A stretch of 64,000 nt of DNA from Psychrobacter sp. JCM 18900 (GCF_904846625.1 NZ_CAJHBL010000007.1:62001-126000), one strand, 5' to 3'. Shown: positions 49,425 through 60,685, numbered from the stretch's first letter. Notes: generated by a model from the sequence alone, not told the origin. Numbers and translations are program-made.

Positions 49425-51248
49425 ATGAGAAATAATACCAATTTATCACCTATAAAAAATACAAAACCTATTGCGCTATATAATAGTGAGCAGGTTTATG
49501 CGATGGAGCAGGCTTGGTTTGCAGAGAGGTACGATAGTTTTGGTTTGATGAAACAAGCCGCTTGGCAAATGACACAGCAAATAGAGCAGATTTATGAGCG
49601 AAAAACCGTCAGTACTAGCCACTCTGCTAATACTAACGTTTATCACCGCAGTAATTATCCATATCGGGCAAGTATCTGGGTAGGGAAAGGTAATAATGGC
49701 GGTGATGGTTGGCTTATCGCTCATTATTTACAGCAAGCTGGCTGGCAAGTAGAAGTAATAACAGTTGGCTTTAGTAAAGATGATTTTATTATCGATGACC
49801 AATCAGTAACTTCTAAAACTCCTAGCGATAAAGATAGCTACAGTGGAAATATAACGGACGCGACAAAGGCATTACAGATAGCTCTAGCGAGCAGTTGTCA
49901 CTATCAACGGTTTGAAGATATTGTTAATCACGATGATGCGGATAAAATAAACTTACTAGCTGATGTTTATATCGATGCATTATTTGGTATTGGCTTAGAT
50001 CGTGCACCAGAAGGCGTTTATAGATCAGCTATTAACGCTTTTAATAACTTTACTCAGCAAAATAACGCCTTAGCAATAGCAGTTGATGTTCCGAGTGGGT
50101 TAGTGGCCTCTACCGGTGAGGTGTTTGAGCGCATGGCAATACAAGCTGACGTGACTCTATGTTTGATTGCGCGTAAGTTTGGTCTGCATACTAAAGATGG
50201 TACAGACTATAGCGGAGACGTAGTCGATATACCGTTGATACCTTATCAAATGGCGCTTCACCAAATAGCTAGCAATCACACGATATCTGAGAAAAATACC
50301 ATTCAAGCATTTGAGCCAGTTGCCACGCTGCTGACAGCTGCGCATAGTATGAGTCTGCGTCGCCAAAACAGCTACAAAGGCAGCTATGGTCATGTGCTAG
50401 TCATTGGTGGAACTCGTATTGATGGCTCACAAGGTATGGGCGGTGCTGCCATACTGTCTGCGGCCAGTACGATGGCGACAGGCGCTGGTAAAATAACAGT
50501 TGCCTGCCATGAGGCTTTTCATGGGTCATTATTGACCTCATTGCCAGATGCGATGACTATTAATTTACATGACGCAAATGGAGTAAAAGGTCTGATTAAG
50601 CAGGCTAGTATCGTTGCCATTGGGATGGGGCTTGGCCGTGACGAAAAAGCTAAAGCATTATTTATTAATTATGTACAGGCTGCTATAGAGAATGAAAAAT
50701 CAATCGTGATCGATGCTGATGGACTTTGTCATTTAGCATCACTGCACATTGATAATCACAAGCTAATAACAGAGTTACGAGAATACAGTACTGATCATCG
50801 GGTTTGCTTGACGCCGCATAGTGGGGAAGCAGCTAGATTACTTGATCAAAAGATAAGTGAGATTGAGTCCAATAGACTGCAAGCTATAAAACAGTGCGCT
50901 GCAACATATGGTGGTGACTGGGTATTAAAAGGGGCAGGATCGTTAGTGTTAGAACAAGAAGAGGGAAAAGAAAGAGTATATGTCTGTAATGTGGGTAATG
51001 CTGGCATGGCAACCGCTGGCATGGGTGATGTGTTATCTGGGGTGACCGCTGGACTATTGGCACAGCAAGACTTATCAGCAGAGGCACGGAGCTTAAATCA
51101 AGCGGTTCTTATACATGGGTTTGCAGGAGATGTATTAGTAAATCAAGCGAATAGCAACACCAATATAATGCTAGTAGGGCAACGAGGGCTACAAGCTCAA
51201 GATATGCCAGCAGCCATTCGTCACGTCATGCAGCTTATGATAGTTTGA
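49425..51248 (+). CDS. nnr: Bifunctional NAD(P)H-hydrate epimerase and ADP-dependent dehydratase
   Basis: The enzyme repairs hydrated NADH and NADPH. The N-terminal YjeF_N epimerase domain (about 1-275) has YNSEQVYAMEQAWFAE and the Rossmann-like VGKGNNGGDGWLIAHYL. The C-terminal dehydratase domain (about 300-607) is a ribokinase fold with NSYKGSYGHVLVIGGTRIDGSQGMGGAAILSAAS, LTPHSGEAARLL and the ATP/ADP site NAGMATAGMGDVLSGVTAGLL. At 607 residues it exceeds the E. coli protein (about 515); the extra length is polar loops in the epimerase half, for instance around 60-75 and 125-150. Confidence 0.94.
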   Translation: MRNNTNLSPIKNTKPIALYNSEQVYAMEQAWFAERYDSFGLMKQAAWQMTQQIEQIYERKTVSTSHSANTNVYHRSNYPYRASIWVGKGNNGGDGWLIAHYLQQAGWQVEVITVGFSKDDFIIDDQSVTSKTPSDKDSYSGNITDATKALQIALASSCHYQRFEDIVNHDDADKINLLADVYIDALFGIGLDRAPEGVYRSAINAFNNFTQQNNALAIAVDVPSGLVASTGEVFERMAIQADVTLCLIARKFGLHTKDGTDYSGDVVDIPLIPYQMALHQIASNHTISEKNTIQAFEPVATLLTAAHSMSLRRQNSYKGSYGHVLVIGGTRIDGSQGMGGAAILSAASTMATGAGKITVACHEAFHGSLLTSLPDAMTINLHDANGVKGLIKQASIVAIGMGLGRDEKAKALFINYVQAAIENEKSIVIDADGLCHLASLHIDNHKLITELREYSTDHRVCLTPHSGEAARLLDQKISEIESNRLQAIKQCAATYGGDWVLKGAGSLVLEQEEGKERVYVCNVGNAGMATAGMGDVLSGVTAGLLAQQDLSAEARSLNQAVLIHGFAGDVLVNQANSNTNIMLVGQRGLQAQDMPAAIRHVMQLMIV

Positions 51249-51270
51249 GATTTGCTTTCAAGAGGTCTGG

Positions 51271-51768
51271 TTAGGTAGAAGGGTTGGAGCAATACTGAGT
51301 AATCGCTTGCTGTACGCGCTCGCGCTTAAGCTCAATCTCACGACCATCTAAATATTGACGTTTACCGTTGGCATCCATCTCATAGATACGGCCGCCGACA
51401 TTTAGGTTGGTCAAGTTATTACGCAGTGATTGGCAGCGTTGAGCATTAGCTTGAGCTTCTTGTTCTTTAATGCGTGCTTCAAGTGCTGCTACTCGTTGTT
51501 CTTCTGCAGTTTGAGCATTGCTGCTTTGGTTAGGATCTGTTTTCCCTGCCATTTGTCCTGCATTATTCTGTCTACCATCACTACGAAACTCAATCAGTTC
51601 GATATTTTTACCGACTTGCGGCGCATGTTGGCTATATTTTACTTCACCGTGTGCCCCAATGGATTTATAAACTTGAATAGCCTGACTGGCATTCATGGAC
51701 AGCATTAGCATACACGCAGTACTCATCAACAGTTTGGCAGCGGTATATATCTTAGACGCATATGCCAT
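51271..51768 (-). CDS. DUF4124 domain-containing secreted protein
   Basis: A 165-residue predicted exported protein. A signal peptide covers about 1-30 (KIYTAAKLLMSTACMLMLSMNASQA with a likely AxA cleavage). The DUF4124 domain follows (IQVYKSIGAHGEVKYSQHAPQVGKNIELIEF). A Gln/Ala/Glu-rich helix (about 85-115) and a C-terminal part with two Cys (QRCQSLRNNLTNLNVGGRIYEMDANGKRQYLDG, QYCSNPST) could form a disulfide. Function unknown. It converges on nnr, 22 bases apart. Confidence 0.82.
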   Translation of the reverse strand: MAYASKIYTAAKLLMSTACMLMLSMNASQAIQVYKSIGAHGEVKYSQHAPQVGKNIELIEFRSDGRQNNAGQMAGKTDPNQSSNAQTAEEQRVAALEARIKEQEAQANAQRCQSLRNNLTNLNVGGRIYEMDANGKRQYLDGREIELKRERVQQAITQYCSNPST

Positions 51769-52637
51769 AGTAGCAATCCTCTTATTTAATAAAAATCAAA
51801 TGTATATGGGTGTAAATATAACACTTGAACGTTTTATTGGTAGTAATAATGTATCGACTATCGATTCTAGCAAATAATACTTATCAATGTATATTATTTA
51901 ATAACTAATAGTTTGGGATAGGCTTTAGAAGTTTTTCTTGACAATAACTCGTAAACCATCGAATATAATAGCAGTTGATTGGTCAGTGAGCGGCTTTTAC
52001 GATGTTGCCGTGGCACTTGAGAAAGAAAACGACGAGTTACTTATCGGTAGCTTATGCAGTTTTATTTCCTTTGTGATAATGATATAGCAAGCATAGTGGC
52101 ACAACGACCACTATTGATAGCGATACATTGTCTCCGGACTTATCTGTCTACAATGACTAAGATAAACTTATTATTTGAAATGTGCTAAATGTGTTTTTAG
52201 CAGCTGTATCAAACGCGATATAGTACGCCGTTAAGAGGTTTCACCAAAGCCTATTGTAAGTTCTAAAGATCTTATAATTTAGCATTGGCTATGAAGTTTT
52301 TTACTTGTGTATATCGATGCATCTGTACAAATAAAGTCACACAAATAAAGTTACAATAGGTACTTGCTAGTATCTAATCTCAATAATAAGCGTCTTCTTT
52401 TATAGATGCACTCGCATCTTGTCACTGTATATCGATAAACATCCATCACAAAGCTGACCTAAAATACACTGCTATGTTTGATTAGTATTGTCCTATGAGA
52501 CATTTTTAATTAAACCTATTGGGCAGATATTCTTGATATGGACAAGAATTAGCGATCATTCAATAAGTAGAAATAACGACGGTAAGTGATTATTTTTGCT
52601 CATAGAACCCCGCAAATTCTCGCCGCAAAAAAAGGTG
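51769..52637 (+). other. Long intergenic region upstream of ilvI
   Basis: These 869 bases carry no gene that I can support. A TTGACA (51938-51943) and a TATAAT (51964-51969) stand 20 bases apart, which is too wide for an ordinary promoter but may be used. No leader peptide rich in Ile, Val or Leu with an attenuator hairpin could be found before ilvI. A frame of 49 codons from TTG 51938 and one of 22 codons from ATG 52291 look like chance. Confidence 0.45.
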
Positions 52638-54470
52638 ATGACAGTGACGCAAACCACGCAAAGTCCGAACATGACGGGACATACCCAAACGGGTAATGCC
52701 GCCAAAAATTTTGAACAAAAGCAACAACGTCTTGCAGAAGGTAGTGCACAGCCTGTGATGCTATCGGGCGCTGAAATGCTGGTGCAAGCACTGACTGACG
52801 AAGGTGTCGAATACATCTTTGGCTATCCAGGTGGCGCGGTCTTACACATTTATGATGCGCTGTTTCAGCAAGAAAATATTGAGCACATCTTAGTACGTCA
52901 CGAGCAAGCAGCGGGCCACATGGCCGATGCTTATTCGCGAGTGACTGGTAATACTGGCGTCGTGTTGGCCACATCAGGCCCTGGTGCGACCAATACCGTG
53001 ACAGCTATTGCTACTGCCTTTATGGACTCTGTACCAATGGTTGTAATCGCAGGTCAGGTGCCAAGCAGCCTAATCGGTGAAGATGCTTTCCAAGAAACCG
53101 ATATGGTAGGCGTATCACGTCCTATCGTTAAGCATAGCTTCCAAGTACGCCATGCTAGCGAAATTCCAATGATTGTAAAAAAGGCATTTTATATTGCCCA
53201 GACTGGTCGCCCAGGCCCTGTTGTCATTGATGTGCCAAAAGACATGACTGCGCCTAGCGAAAAATTCGCTTACGAATATCCAGAAGAAGTATTTATACGT
53301 TCGTATCAGCCTTCACTCAAAGGTCACAGCGGTCAAATCAAAAAAGCCATTGAAACGCTATTAGCAGCGCAGCGTCCTGTTGTATATGCAGGCGGCGGTG
53401 TGATTTGGAGCAATGCGCACGAAGAGTTAACAGATCTTGCACATCGTCTGAATTTACCAGTGACTAATACTTTGATGGGTCTTGGTACATTCCCTGGCTC
53501 TGATCGTCAGTTCTTAGGTATGCTTGGCATGCACGGTACTTACGAAGCCAATATGAGTATGCACCATGCTGATGTGATTTTGGCCGTCGGCGCGCGTTTC
53601 GATGATCGTGTGACCAATAACGTTAAAAAATTCTGCCCTAACGCAACTATCATTCATATCGACATCGATCCTGCGTCAATTTCAAAAACGATTCTTGCGC
53701 ACATTCCTATCGTAGGTGATGTGAAGTCAGTCTTAACGGACATGCTAGAGATTGTTGGTCAAGACAAGCAGTTAGAGCAGCACGCATTGCTCGATTGGTG
53801 GTCACAAATTAATGAGTGGCGTAAGCGTCATGGCTTACGTTATGACACCAGCACAGATAATGGCATTAAGCCACAAAGTGTCGTGCAAGCTTTAGATAAA
53901 GTGACTAACAGTAACGCTATTATCACAAGTGACGTCGGTCAGCATCAGATGTTCGCAGCTCTTTACTATACTTACAATGAGCCACGTCAATGGCTGAATT
54001 CAGGTGGTCTTGGTACCATGGGGGTTGGTCTGCCGTATGCAATGGCTGCCAAACTTGCCAATCCTGAGCGTGATGTGGTTTGTATTACTGGTGAAGGCTC
54101 TATTCAGATGAATATCCAAGAGCTATCGACCTGCTTGCAATATAACTTACCAGTTAAAATTCTGAACATTAACAATGCGCAGCTTGGTATGGTGAAGCAG
54201 TGGCAAGATATGCTGTATGAAGGTCGTCATGCCCAGTCTTATATGAACTCCTTACCAGATTTTGTCAAATTGGCTGAAAGCTATGGTCATGTCGGTATCA
54301 AAATTACTGACCCTGCAACCATGGAAGCACAATTGGCTGAAGCAATGGCTATGAAAGACAAACTGGTATTTATCGATGTTTACGTCGATCGTAATGAGCA
54401 TGTATATCCAATGCAAATCGCTGGACAGGCCATGCGTGATATGTGGTTAACAAAAGGGGAGCGTACCTAA
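52638..54470 (+). CDS. ilvI: Acetolactate synthase large subunit (biosynthetic)
   Basis: This TPP enzyme joins two pyruvates, or pyruvate and 2-oxobutyrate, in the first common step of valine/leucine and isoleucine synthesis. The cofactor Glu is in [15 protein letters not shown], the FAD-binding domain lies in the middle, and the TPP motif reads [12 protein letters not shown]...NN. GEG replaces the more common GDG; I recall the same in Pseudomonas enzymes. There is an N-terminal polar extension of about 40 residues before [17 protein letters not shown]. The start is uncertain: GTG 52635, ATG 52638 and GTG 52644 all lie near AAAGG. The stop overlaps ilvH (TAATG). Confidence 0.95.
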   Translation: MTVTQTTQSPNMTGHTQTGNAAKNFEQKQQRLAEGSAQPVMLSGAEMLVQALTDEGVEYIFGYPGGAVLHIYDALFQQENIEHILVRHEQAAGHMADAYSRVTGNTGVVLATSGPGATNTVTAIATAFMDSVPMVVIAGQVPSSLIGEDAFQETDMVGVSRPIVKHSFQVRHASEIPMIVKKAFYIAQTGRPGPVVIDVPKDMTAPSEKFAYEYPEEVFIRSYQPSLKGHSGQIKKAIETLLAAQRPVVYAGGGVIWSNAHEELTDLAHRLNLPVTNTLMGLGTFPGSDRQFLGMLGMHGTYEANMSMHHADVILAVGARFDDRVTNNVKKFCPNATIIHIDIDPASISKTILAHIPIVGDVKSVLTDMLEIVGQDKQLEQHALLDWWSQINEWRKRHGLRYDTSTDNGIKPQSVVQALDKVTNSNAIITSDVGQHQMFAALYYTYNEPRQWLNSGGLGTMGVGLPYAMAAKLANPERDVVCITGEGSIQMNIQELSTCLQYNLPVKILNINNAQLGMVKQWQDMLYEGRHAQSYMNSLPDFVKLAESYGHVGIKITDPATMEAQLAEAMAMKDKLVFIDVYVDRNEHVYPMQIAGQAMRDMWLTKGERT

Positions 54471-54967
54471 TGCAACAACAACATCTGATTTCGGTATTGA
54501 TGGAAAACGAAGCGGGTTCGTTGTCGCGGTTAGTCGGCTTGTTCTCACAACGTGGCTACAATATCGAAACTTTGAACGTCGCACCTACTGATGACCCAAG
54601 TATTTCACGTCTAACGGTTACGACTATTACGTCACCTGAAAGAATTGAGCAAATCACCAAACAATTGCATAAATTGATTGAAGTGGTTAAAGTGCTTAAT
54701 CTGACGGAGAACGTACACGTTGAGCGTGAATTGATGCTCATTAAAGTCCGTGCAACAGGCGGTGTTCGTGAAGAGATTAAACGTAGCGCAGATATTTTCC
54801 GCGCACAAATCGTCGATGTAAATTCGAACTTATATACGATTCAAATCGTGGGCGACAAAGCCAAACTTGATGGTTTTATCGATGTGATTGGCCGTGAGCG
54901 TATTATGGAAGTGGTTCGCTCAGGTGTGATTGGTATTGCCCGCGGTGAAAAGACTCTAAGCATTTAA
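54470..54967 (+). CDS. ilvH: Acetolactate synthase small (regulatory) subunit
   Basis: IlvH activates the large subunit and confers feedback inhibition by valine. The N-terminal ACT domain starts HLISVLMENEAGSLSRLVGLFSQRGYNIETLNVAPTDD, where valine binds; the C-terminal domain ends VIGRERIMEVVRSGVIGIARGE. The 165 residues match the family. The ATG follows GGGGAG and overlaps the ilvI stop by one base, giving coupled, near-equal synthesis. Confidence 0.97.
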   Translation: MQQQHLISVLMENEAGSLSRLVGLFSQRGYNIETLNVAPTDDPSISRLTVTTITSPERIEQITKQLHKLIEVVKVLNLTENVHVERELMLIKVRATGGVREEIKRSADIFRAQIVDVNSNLYTIQIVGDKAKLDGFIDVIGRERIMEVVRSGVIGIARGEKTLSI

Positions 54968-55080
54968 TTATTTATCAAAACCAGTGTAAACCAATATTTA
55001 TTTATCTAATCAACAAAGCGCTTATCTTAGTCATTATATTGACTACAGCATAAGCGCTTACTATCCATGGCAAGCCATGA

Positions 55081-56118
<1,038 letters not shown>

Positions 56119-56167
56119 GTCTTATACAGATAAAAGTCTTATTCAAATAAAAATCTGATTTAGATTA

Positions 56168-56205
56168 AATAGCCCATGTTATCACTTGATAGCATGGGTT
56201 TTTTT
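56168..56205 (+). terminator. Terminator after ilvC
   Basis: CCCATGTTATCA (56173-56184) pairs with TGATAGCATGGG (56187-56198) with one T-G wobble; the apex must open slightly. Seven T residues follow. It ends the ilv transcript. Confidence 0.9.
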
Positions 56206-56415
56206 ATGCAAAGTATTTGATAGGCGTTTTTCGCTTTGATTTGAATCTGGGTTATCGGTTGAAAACCATTAATTGCTACCCAATATAAGCAGGCACCTTA
56301 ACATTGGCCAAAGCGCCTTTGCGATTAACATCCGTCATTGTTCTTACCCGTTTCTAAGTATTCGAAGCGGGTGAATGCTTCATTCTCACTTTCTATAGAT
56401 AATAGGTTGTATGCT

Positions 56416-56847
56416 GTGCAAATATCTTATTCAGACTGGCTAACGCCGCAATTCGTATATATTACTCTTAGCGCTGTGGTAGCAGTTTTAATTTGGATAG
56501 AAGGGGAGATGCTCAAACAGACCGATGGTAAACTGCCTCAGTCTAAATTCTTCAAAGTCAGTTCATTGTTAGATACTCTATGGTTCTTCATATCAGTGGT
56601 GATTTTATACGTTATTGATTTGACCCCATTAGCTATCGCAGTGCCTGCTGCATATGGTATATACACGACCTTTGGTTGGATATACGGTACCAAGCTACTT
56701 AAGCGCAAAGGCATCCCTGACTCTCCTAAAGACTTAGTCATTCCAGCAAAATATATTGCCTATAGTCAGTCATTTTCATTGGTGTTTTTTGCGTTATGTT
56801 TGCTCGTATTGAGTTCAGCATGGCTACCGACATCACCATTGCAGTAA
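56416..56847 (+). CDS. Small integral membrane protein, unknown
   Basis: A 144-residue protein I cannot name. From a GTG start, nine bases after ATAGG, it reads MQISYSDWLTPQFVYI. Three or four membrane segments are visible, at about 12-30 (FVYITLSAVVAVLIWIEG), 54-90 (TLWFFISVVILYVIDLTPLAIAVPAAYGIYTTF), and 117-138 (SLVFFALCLLVLSSAWL). The loops have KLPQSKFFKVSSLLD and KRKGIPDSPKDLVIP. A longer frame upstream (to 56338) has no ribosome binding site and reads less well. It stands alone between ilvC and the cold-shock gene. Confidence 0.6.
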   Translation: MQISYSDWLTPQFVYITLSAVVAVLIWIEGEMLKQTDGKLPQSKFFKVSSLLDTLWFFISVVILYVIDLTPLAIAVPAAYGIYTTFGWIYGTKLLKRKGIPDSPKDLVIPAKYIAYSQSFSLVFFALCLLVLSSAWLPTSPLQ

Positions 56848-57044
56848 CTAATATTCCAACCTACTATCATCTATGTCGACTTATTTAATTAGTGGTTTAC
56901 TGATGAAGCTGTAGTGCATCTATAAATAAAAACTATTTTATATCAATAAGATATGAAGCTTATTACTATCGATGTTAGCTTGCAACAATGGTTAGTATTT
57001 ATTTACAAAAATCAGCAATTTAGACTGTTCCTACCATGGAAAAC

Positions 57045-57053
57045 TGTTATAAT
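57045..57053 (+). promoter_or_regulatory. Extended -10 promoter of the cold-shock gene
   Basis: TGTTATAAT fits the extended -10 consensus (TGnTATAAT). The -35 is weak (TGTTCC, 16 bases upstream). The transcript would have a leader of about 150 bases, a length often seen in cold-shock genes whose leaders refold at low temperature. Confidence 0.5.
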
Positions 57054-57210
57054 CAGACTGTACTCAAAATATTTGAGGCAAAAAATTCAAATTTTCTTTA
57101 AGATTATTTAGCGTTTTTGGCCGCCGCATTTAGCAGAAAATATTAGGGTATATATCAATTAATCGGTGATGACACAAGTCTCGCCAACAGTTAAAGAGTC
57201 AGGAAAATTT

Positions 57211-57423
57211 ATGTCAGATAAAGTTGAAGGCACTGTAAAGTGGTTTAATGAAGCTAAAGGTTTTGGTTTTATCGCTCAAGACAATGGCGGACAAGACGTA
57301 TTCGCTCACTACAGCGCTATCCAAGGTAACGGTTTCAAAACTCTAGCCGAAGGCCAAAAAGTGTCTTTCATCTTAGGTGATGGCAAAAAAGGCCCACAAG
57401 CTGAGCAAATCGAAGCTATCTAA
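57211..57423 (+). CDS. Cold-shock protein (CspA family)
   Basis: A 70-residue single-strand RNA/DNA-binding protein with one cold-shock domain. RNP1 is KGFGFI and RNP2 is VFAHY; the body reads [20 protein letters not shown] and [15 protein letters not shown] at the end. I start at the ATG following CAGGAAAATTT; a longer frame begins 45 bases upstream but has no family match. Genes of this kind act as RNA chaperones, often induced by cold, which fits a cold-adapted genus. The exact paralogue name cannot be assigned. Confidence 0.95.
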   Translation: MSDKVEGTVKWFNEAKGFGFIAQDNGGQDVFAHYSAIQGNGFKTLAEGQKVSFILGDGKKGPQAEQIEAI

Positions 57424-57538
57424 TCTCATTTATTATTAGGTTAACTGCTTGTCAGTAAACTTAATGACAATAAGATTATCAATATGCATTGATTACTTTG
57501 TTTGTTAAAACAATAAAAATACTGTATCGACTTTAAAA

Positions 57539-57570
57539 AGAAGCAACCTCTTATCAGGTTGCTTTTTTTA
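57539..57570 (+). terminator. Terminator after the cold-shock gene
   Basis: AAGCAACCT (57541-57549) pairs with AGGTTGCTT (57556-57564) around a 6-base loop, followed by a T run. Confidence 0.9.
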
Positions 57571-57690
57571 TGGGGCTTTTTTGATATGACAAAGTGTTGC
57601 TAATGTAAAGTGCTATTGATTTCGACGGTTAACATCATCAGGTAATAACGGACAATGATTTAATAAAGATGTAATAGATAAGGTTGTATT

Positions 57691-58260
57691 ATGAAGTGGG
57701 AAAACTGGCTTTCAATTGACTGGCAACAAGTGCTTGGGATTTCTTTATCTGCTATAGGCTTTTATGTAGGGCTGATGTTTTTTACTCGATTGATGGGTTT
57801 ACGCAGTTTTTCCAAGTTATCAAGCCATGATTTTGCGATGACCGTTGGTATTGGTAGTATATTGGCATCGACGGTATTGTCAGATAAGCCTTCTCTACTT
57901 CAAGGGTTATTTGCTGTTGCGGTGTTATTCTTAATTCAGGGCGTTATCTCAGTTATCAGACGTAAGATAAAACCGCTCAAAGCTTTAATAGACAATCAAG
58001 CTATTATCCTAATGGCTCATGGTGAATATTTAGAAGATAACTTAAAAGAGGCTAATCTTAGCACTAGTGATGTTCAGGAAGTGTTACGTAAAAATGGTAT
58101 CAAAGCGAAAACAGAAGTGTTTGCAGTGATTATGGAGACGACAGGTGATATGAGTGTCATCAAGAACAATGATGTCGAACCTGATTGGTCTTTATTTGAC
58201 GATATACGTGATAGCGAATTATTGCTTGGTGCTAGTAAGAATGGTAAGTCGCAGGTCTGA
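57691..58260 (+). CDS. DUF421 (YetF-like) membrane protein
   Basis: A 189-residue protein of the DUF421/YetF family, function not established. After a short amphipathic N-terminus (MKWENWLSIDWQQ) come three membrane segments, about 17-35 (ISLSAIGFYVGLMFFTRLM), 49-65 and 70-90. The family signature GLRSFSKLSSHDFAMTVGIGSILAST sits between the first two. The cytoplasmic C-terminal domain has LKALIDNQAIILMAHGEYLEDNLKEANLSTSDVQEVLRKNGI and EVFAVIMETTGDMSVIK. It stands alone between terminators. Confidence 0.85.
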   Translation: MKWENWLSIDWQQVLGISLSAIGFYVGLMFFTRLMGLRSFSKLSSHDFAMTVGIGSILASTVLSDKPSLLQGLFAVAVLFLIQGVISVIRRKIKPLKALIDNQAIILMAHGEYLEDNLKEANLSTSDVQEVLRKNGIKAKTEVFAVIMETTGDMSVIKNNDVEPDWSLFDDIRDSELLLGASKNGKSQV

Positions 58261-58718
58261 CTCGATTAACTATTCTTATCCGTTAACTTTGAAGAGATAA
58301 ATAATAACAAAATATTAAGTAAAGCTAAGGCTTAGAATGCTATAAAGGGTATAAGCATTTTGAGCTGTTGAACCATTGAACCATGAAAAACGTGAAACGA
58401 TGTGCTTATAGAGTATTTATTATAGAGTGTTGACAAATTTATGACGCATTATTCACGGCGTTGTCTTGACCTTATCTGCCTGCTGACGCAAGATACATAG
58501 GTCTGATAATAACGGTTGGCTTAGCTTTAGCAGATTTCATTAGTAAGAGATACAATGCTAATATGCTCTTAGATATTGGCTCATCTTTCTTAGTTAACTA
58601 TATTCTGTTGATGTAGTAATAACCTTGAGCAGTATTTTGAACGACAATTTGAACCACAACGAACCTTTGGTTCTTAACTGACAATTTTTAACTCATAACA
58701 TTAATAAACGAGGAACGT
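58261..58718 (+). other. Intergenic region upstream of etfB
   Basis: These 458 bases have no gene that I recognise. Two -35-like words, TTGACA (58430-58435) and TTGACC (58466-58471), lack a good -10 at the right distance. The etfBA promoter should lie in this stretch. The last 20 bases include GAGGAA before the etfB start. Confidence 0.45.
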
Positions 58719-59468
58719 ATGAAAGCATTAGTAGCGGTCAAGCGTGTCATTGATTATAACGTAAAAGTTCGTGTAAAAGCCGACAACTCTGGCGTTGACT
58801 TATCAAACACTAAAATGTCAATCAACCCTTTTGATGAAATCGCAGTAGAAGAAGCGGTTCGCCTAAAAGAAGCTGGCGTCATTGATGAGATCATTGTTGC
58901 TTCAATCGGTCCAAAAGAGTCACAAGAGCAGATTCGTGCAGCCCTAGCGCTAGGTGCTGACCGTGGTGTGTTAGTCGTAAGTGACGAAAAGCCATATCCA
59001 CTACAAGTTGCTAAGATTCTAAAAAGCATCGCTGAAGCTGAAAGCACTGATATCATCTTATTAGGTAAGCAAGCGATTGATGATGACAACAACCAAACGG
59101 GCCAGATGCTAGCGGCATTGATGGGTATCGGTCAGGGTACGTTTGCATCAGAAGTGAAGGTTGAAGGCGACAAAGTAAACGTAACACGTGAAATCGATGG
59201 TGGCCTACAAACTGTTGCTCTTGATTTGCCAGCAGTCATCACGACTGATCTACGTTTGAATGAGCCACGTTATGCTAAATTGCCTAACATCATGAAAGCG
59301 AAGAAAAAGCCACTTGATGAGAAAACGCCAGCAGATTTCGGTGTTGATATGACATCTAAGCAAGAGATTATTAAAGTCGTGCCACCTGCTGACCGTAAAG
59401 CTGGTATTACAGTAGGGTCAGTTGATGAGTTGGTCGATAAGCTAAGAAACGAAGCAAAAGTCATTTAA
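58719..59468 (+). CDS. etfB: Electron transfer flavoprotein subunit beta
   Basis: EtfB with EtfA forms a soluble FAD/AMP heterodimer that passes electrons from acyl-CoA and other dehydrogenases to ETF-ubiquinone oxidoreductase. The 249 residues start [20 protein letters not shown]; the family signature is [22 protein letters not shown], and [23 protein letters not shown] is the AMP-binding region. It is followed by etfA after 152 bases, a wider gap than usual, carrying a possible degraded repeat. Confidence 0.98.
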   Translation: MKALVAVKRVIDYNVKVRVKADNSGVDLSNTKMSINPFDEIAVEEAVRLKEAGVIDEIIVASIGPKESQEQIRAALALGADRGVLVVSDEKPYPLQVAKILKSIAEAESTDIILLGKQAIDDDNNQTGQMLAALMGIGQGTFASEVKVEGDKVNVTREIDGGLQTVALDLPAVITTDLRLNEPRYAKLPNIMKAKKKPLDEKTPADFGVDMTSKQEIIKVVPPADRKAGITVGSVDELVDKLRNEAKVI

Positions 59469-59620
59469 TGTTTTAATGATTGGATACTTCGCTACGGCAT
59501 ATCCTGTACAAGGCTGTGAATTTGACTGCTTTATCTTAGATTAAATGATAGTTTCTCAAATAGCTTTGTACACAAACAACCGCATGAATAGATAATACGA
59601 ATATATAAAGGACTAAAACC

Positions 59621-60553
59621 ATGGCAATTTTGGTATATGCAGAACATGACAATGCCAGTCTCAAAAAGGCAACTTTAAACACCATCGCTGCTGCTAAACA
59701 AATGGGTGATGATATCCACGTATTGGTTGCTGGTAGTGGTAGCCAAGCTGTCGCTGATGAAGCGGCAAAAGCAGAAGGTGTGACTAAAGTACTATTGGCT
59801 GACAATGCTGCTTATGAGCATCAATTGGCAGGTAACGTGGCGCTATTGGTTGCTGATATCGCTGGTGATTACAGCCATATCCTAGCGGCTGCGACCACGA
59901 CTGGTAAAAACTTTATGCCACGCGTTGCTGCGTTACTTGACGTAAGCATGCTGTCTGAAATCTCAGGTGTGTTAGATGCGCAAACGTTTGAGCGTCCTAT
60001 CTATGCAGGTAATGCGACGGCGACAGTGAAAACGACAGAAGACAAAGTGGTACTAACCGTACGTACTACTGCGTTTGACCCAGTGGCAAGCGAAGGTGGT
60101 TCAGCTACTGTTGAAACTATCGATAACGTACAAGAAACTGGTAAAGCTAGCTTCGTTAACGAAGAAATGGCTAAGTCTGATCGTCCAGAATTGACGTCAG
60201 CTGGTATCGTTGTTTCTGGTGGTCGTGCCTTGGCAAACGGTGAAAACTTCACCAAGTACATTGAGCCATTGGCTGACAAGCTAGGCGCTGCTGTTGGTGC
60301 ATCACGTGCCGCTGTTGACGCAGGCTATGTACCAAATGATATGCAGGTCGGTCAAACGGGTAAAATCGTTGCACCGCAGCTATATATCGCAGCTGGTATC
60401 TCAGGCGCGATTCAGCATTTGGCTGGTATGAAAGATTCTAAAGTCATCGTTGCTATCAACAATGACCCAGAAGCACCTATTGCTAGCGTTGCTGATTACT
60501 TCTTAGAAGCTGATCTATTCGAAGCACTACCTGAGCTTACTAGCAAGGTTTAA
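59621..60553 (+). CDS. etfA: Electron transfer flavoprotein subunit alpha
   Basis: EtfA holds the FAD of the ETF heterodimer. The 310 residues begin MAILVYAEHDNASLKKATLNTI. The C-terminal FAD domain contains GIVVSGGRALANGENF, GAAVGASRAAVDAGYVPNDMQVGQTGK and the signature LYIAAGISGAIQHLAGMKDSKVIVAINNDPEAPI. AAAGGAC lies upstream of the ATG. Confidence 0.98.
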   Translation: MAILVYAEHDNASLKKATLNTIAAAKQMGDDIHVLVAGSGSQAVADEAAKAEGVTKVLLADNAAYEHQLAGNVALLVADIAGDYSHILAAATTTGKNFMPRVAALLDVSMLSEISGVLDAQTFERPIYAGNATATVKTTEDKVVLTVRTTAFDPVASEGGSATVETIDNVQETGKASFVNEEMAKSDRPELTSAGIVVSGGRALANGENFTKYIEPLADKLGAAVGASRAAVDAGYVPNDMQVGQTGKIVAPQLYIAAGISGAIQHLAGMKDSKVIVAINNDPEAPIASVADYFLEADLFEALPELTSKV

Positions 60554-60554
60554 T

Positions 60555-60664
60555 ATATAGTCACAGAACTACTAAACGGCTACGGCGTTACTCTCCTTAG
60601 ATGTACTACTTGTACAATCTGCAGTTGGCTGCCTTGTATTCGTTTTAGACTTCTTTGACTATAT
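60555..60664 (+). repeat. 110-bp interspersed repeat with inverted ends, copy 2
   Basis: The element begins ATATAGTCACAGAA and ends TTCTTTGACTATAT, inverted ends that match at 13 of 14 positions. It has no coding capacity, lies right after the etfA stop codon, and has the same 110-bp length as the copy at 22700-22809, which is in the opposite orientation. The two are diverged but share ordered blocks. Confidence 0.6.
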
Positions 60665-60685
60665 CAGTAGTAGACAGATGATAAA

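Noticed and set aside
51938..52087. 49-codon frame from TTG upstream of ilvI
   Set aside because: No ribosome binding site, weak start codon, and no recognisable domain; it coincides with the promoter-like TTGACA.
52291..52359. 22-codon frame considered as an ilv leader peptide
   Set aside because: It contains few Ile/Val/Leu codons, has no ribosome binding site, and no attenuator hairpin follows.
54978..54994. AGTGTAAAC word between ilvH and ilvC as another fatty-acid operator
   Set aside because: Only one half matches; the other half does not form the GTNNAC arm and the neighbouring genes are not lipid genes.
59484..59540. Third copy of the 110-bp repeat between etfB and etfA
   Set aside because: Only short word matches, and no recognisable ATATAGTC end; too weak to list as a feature.
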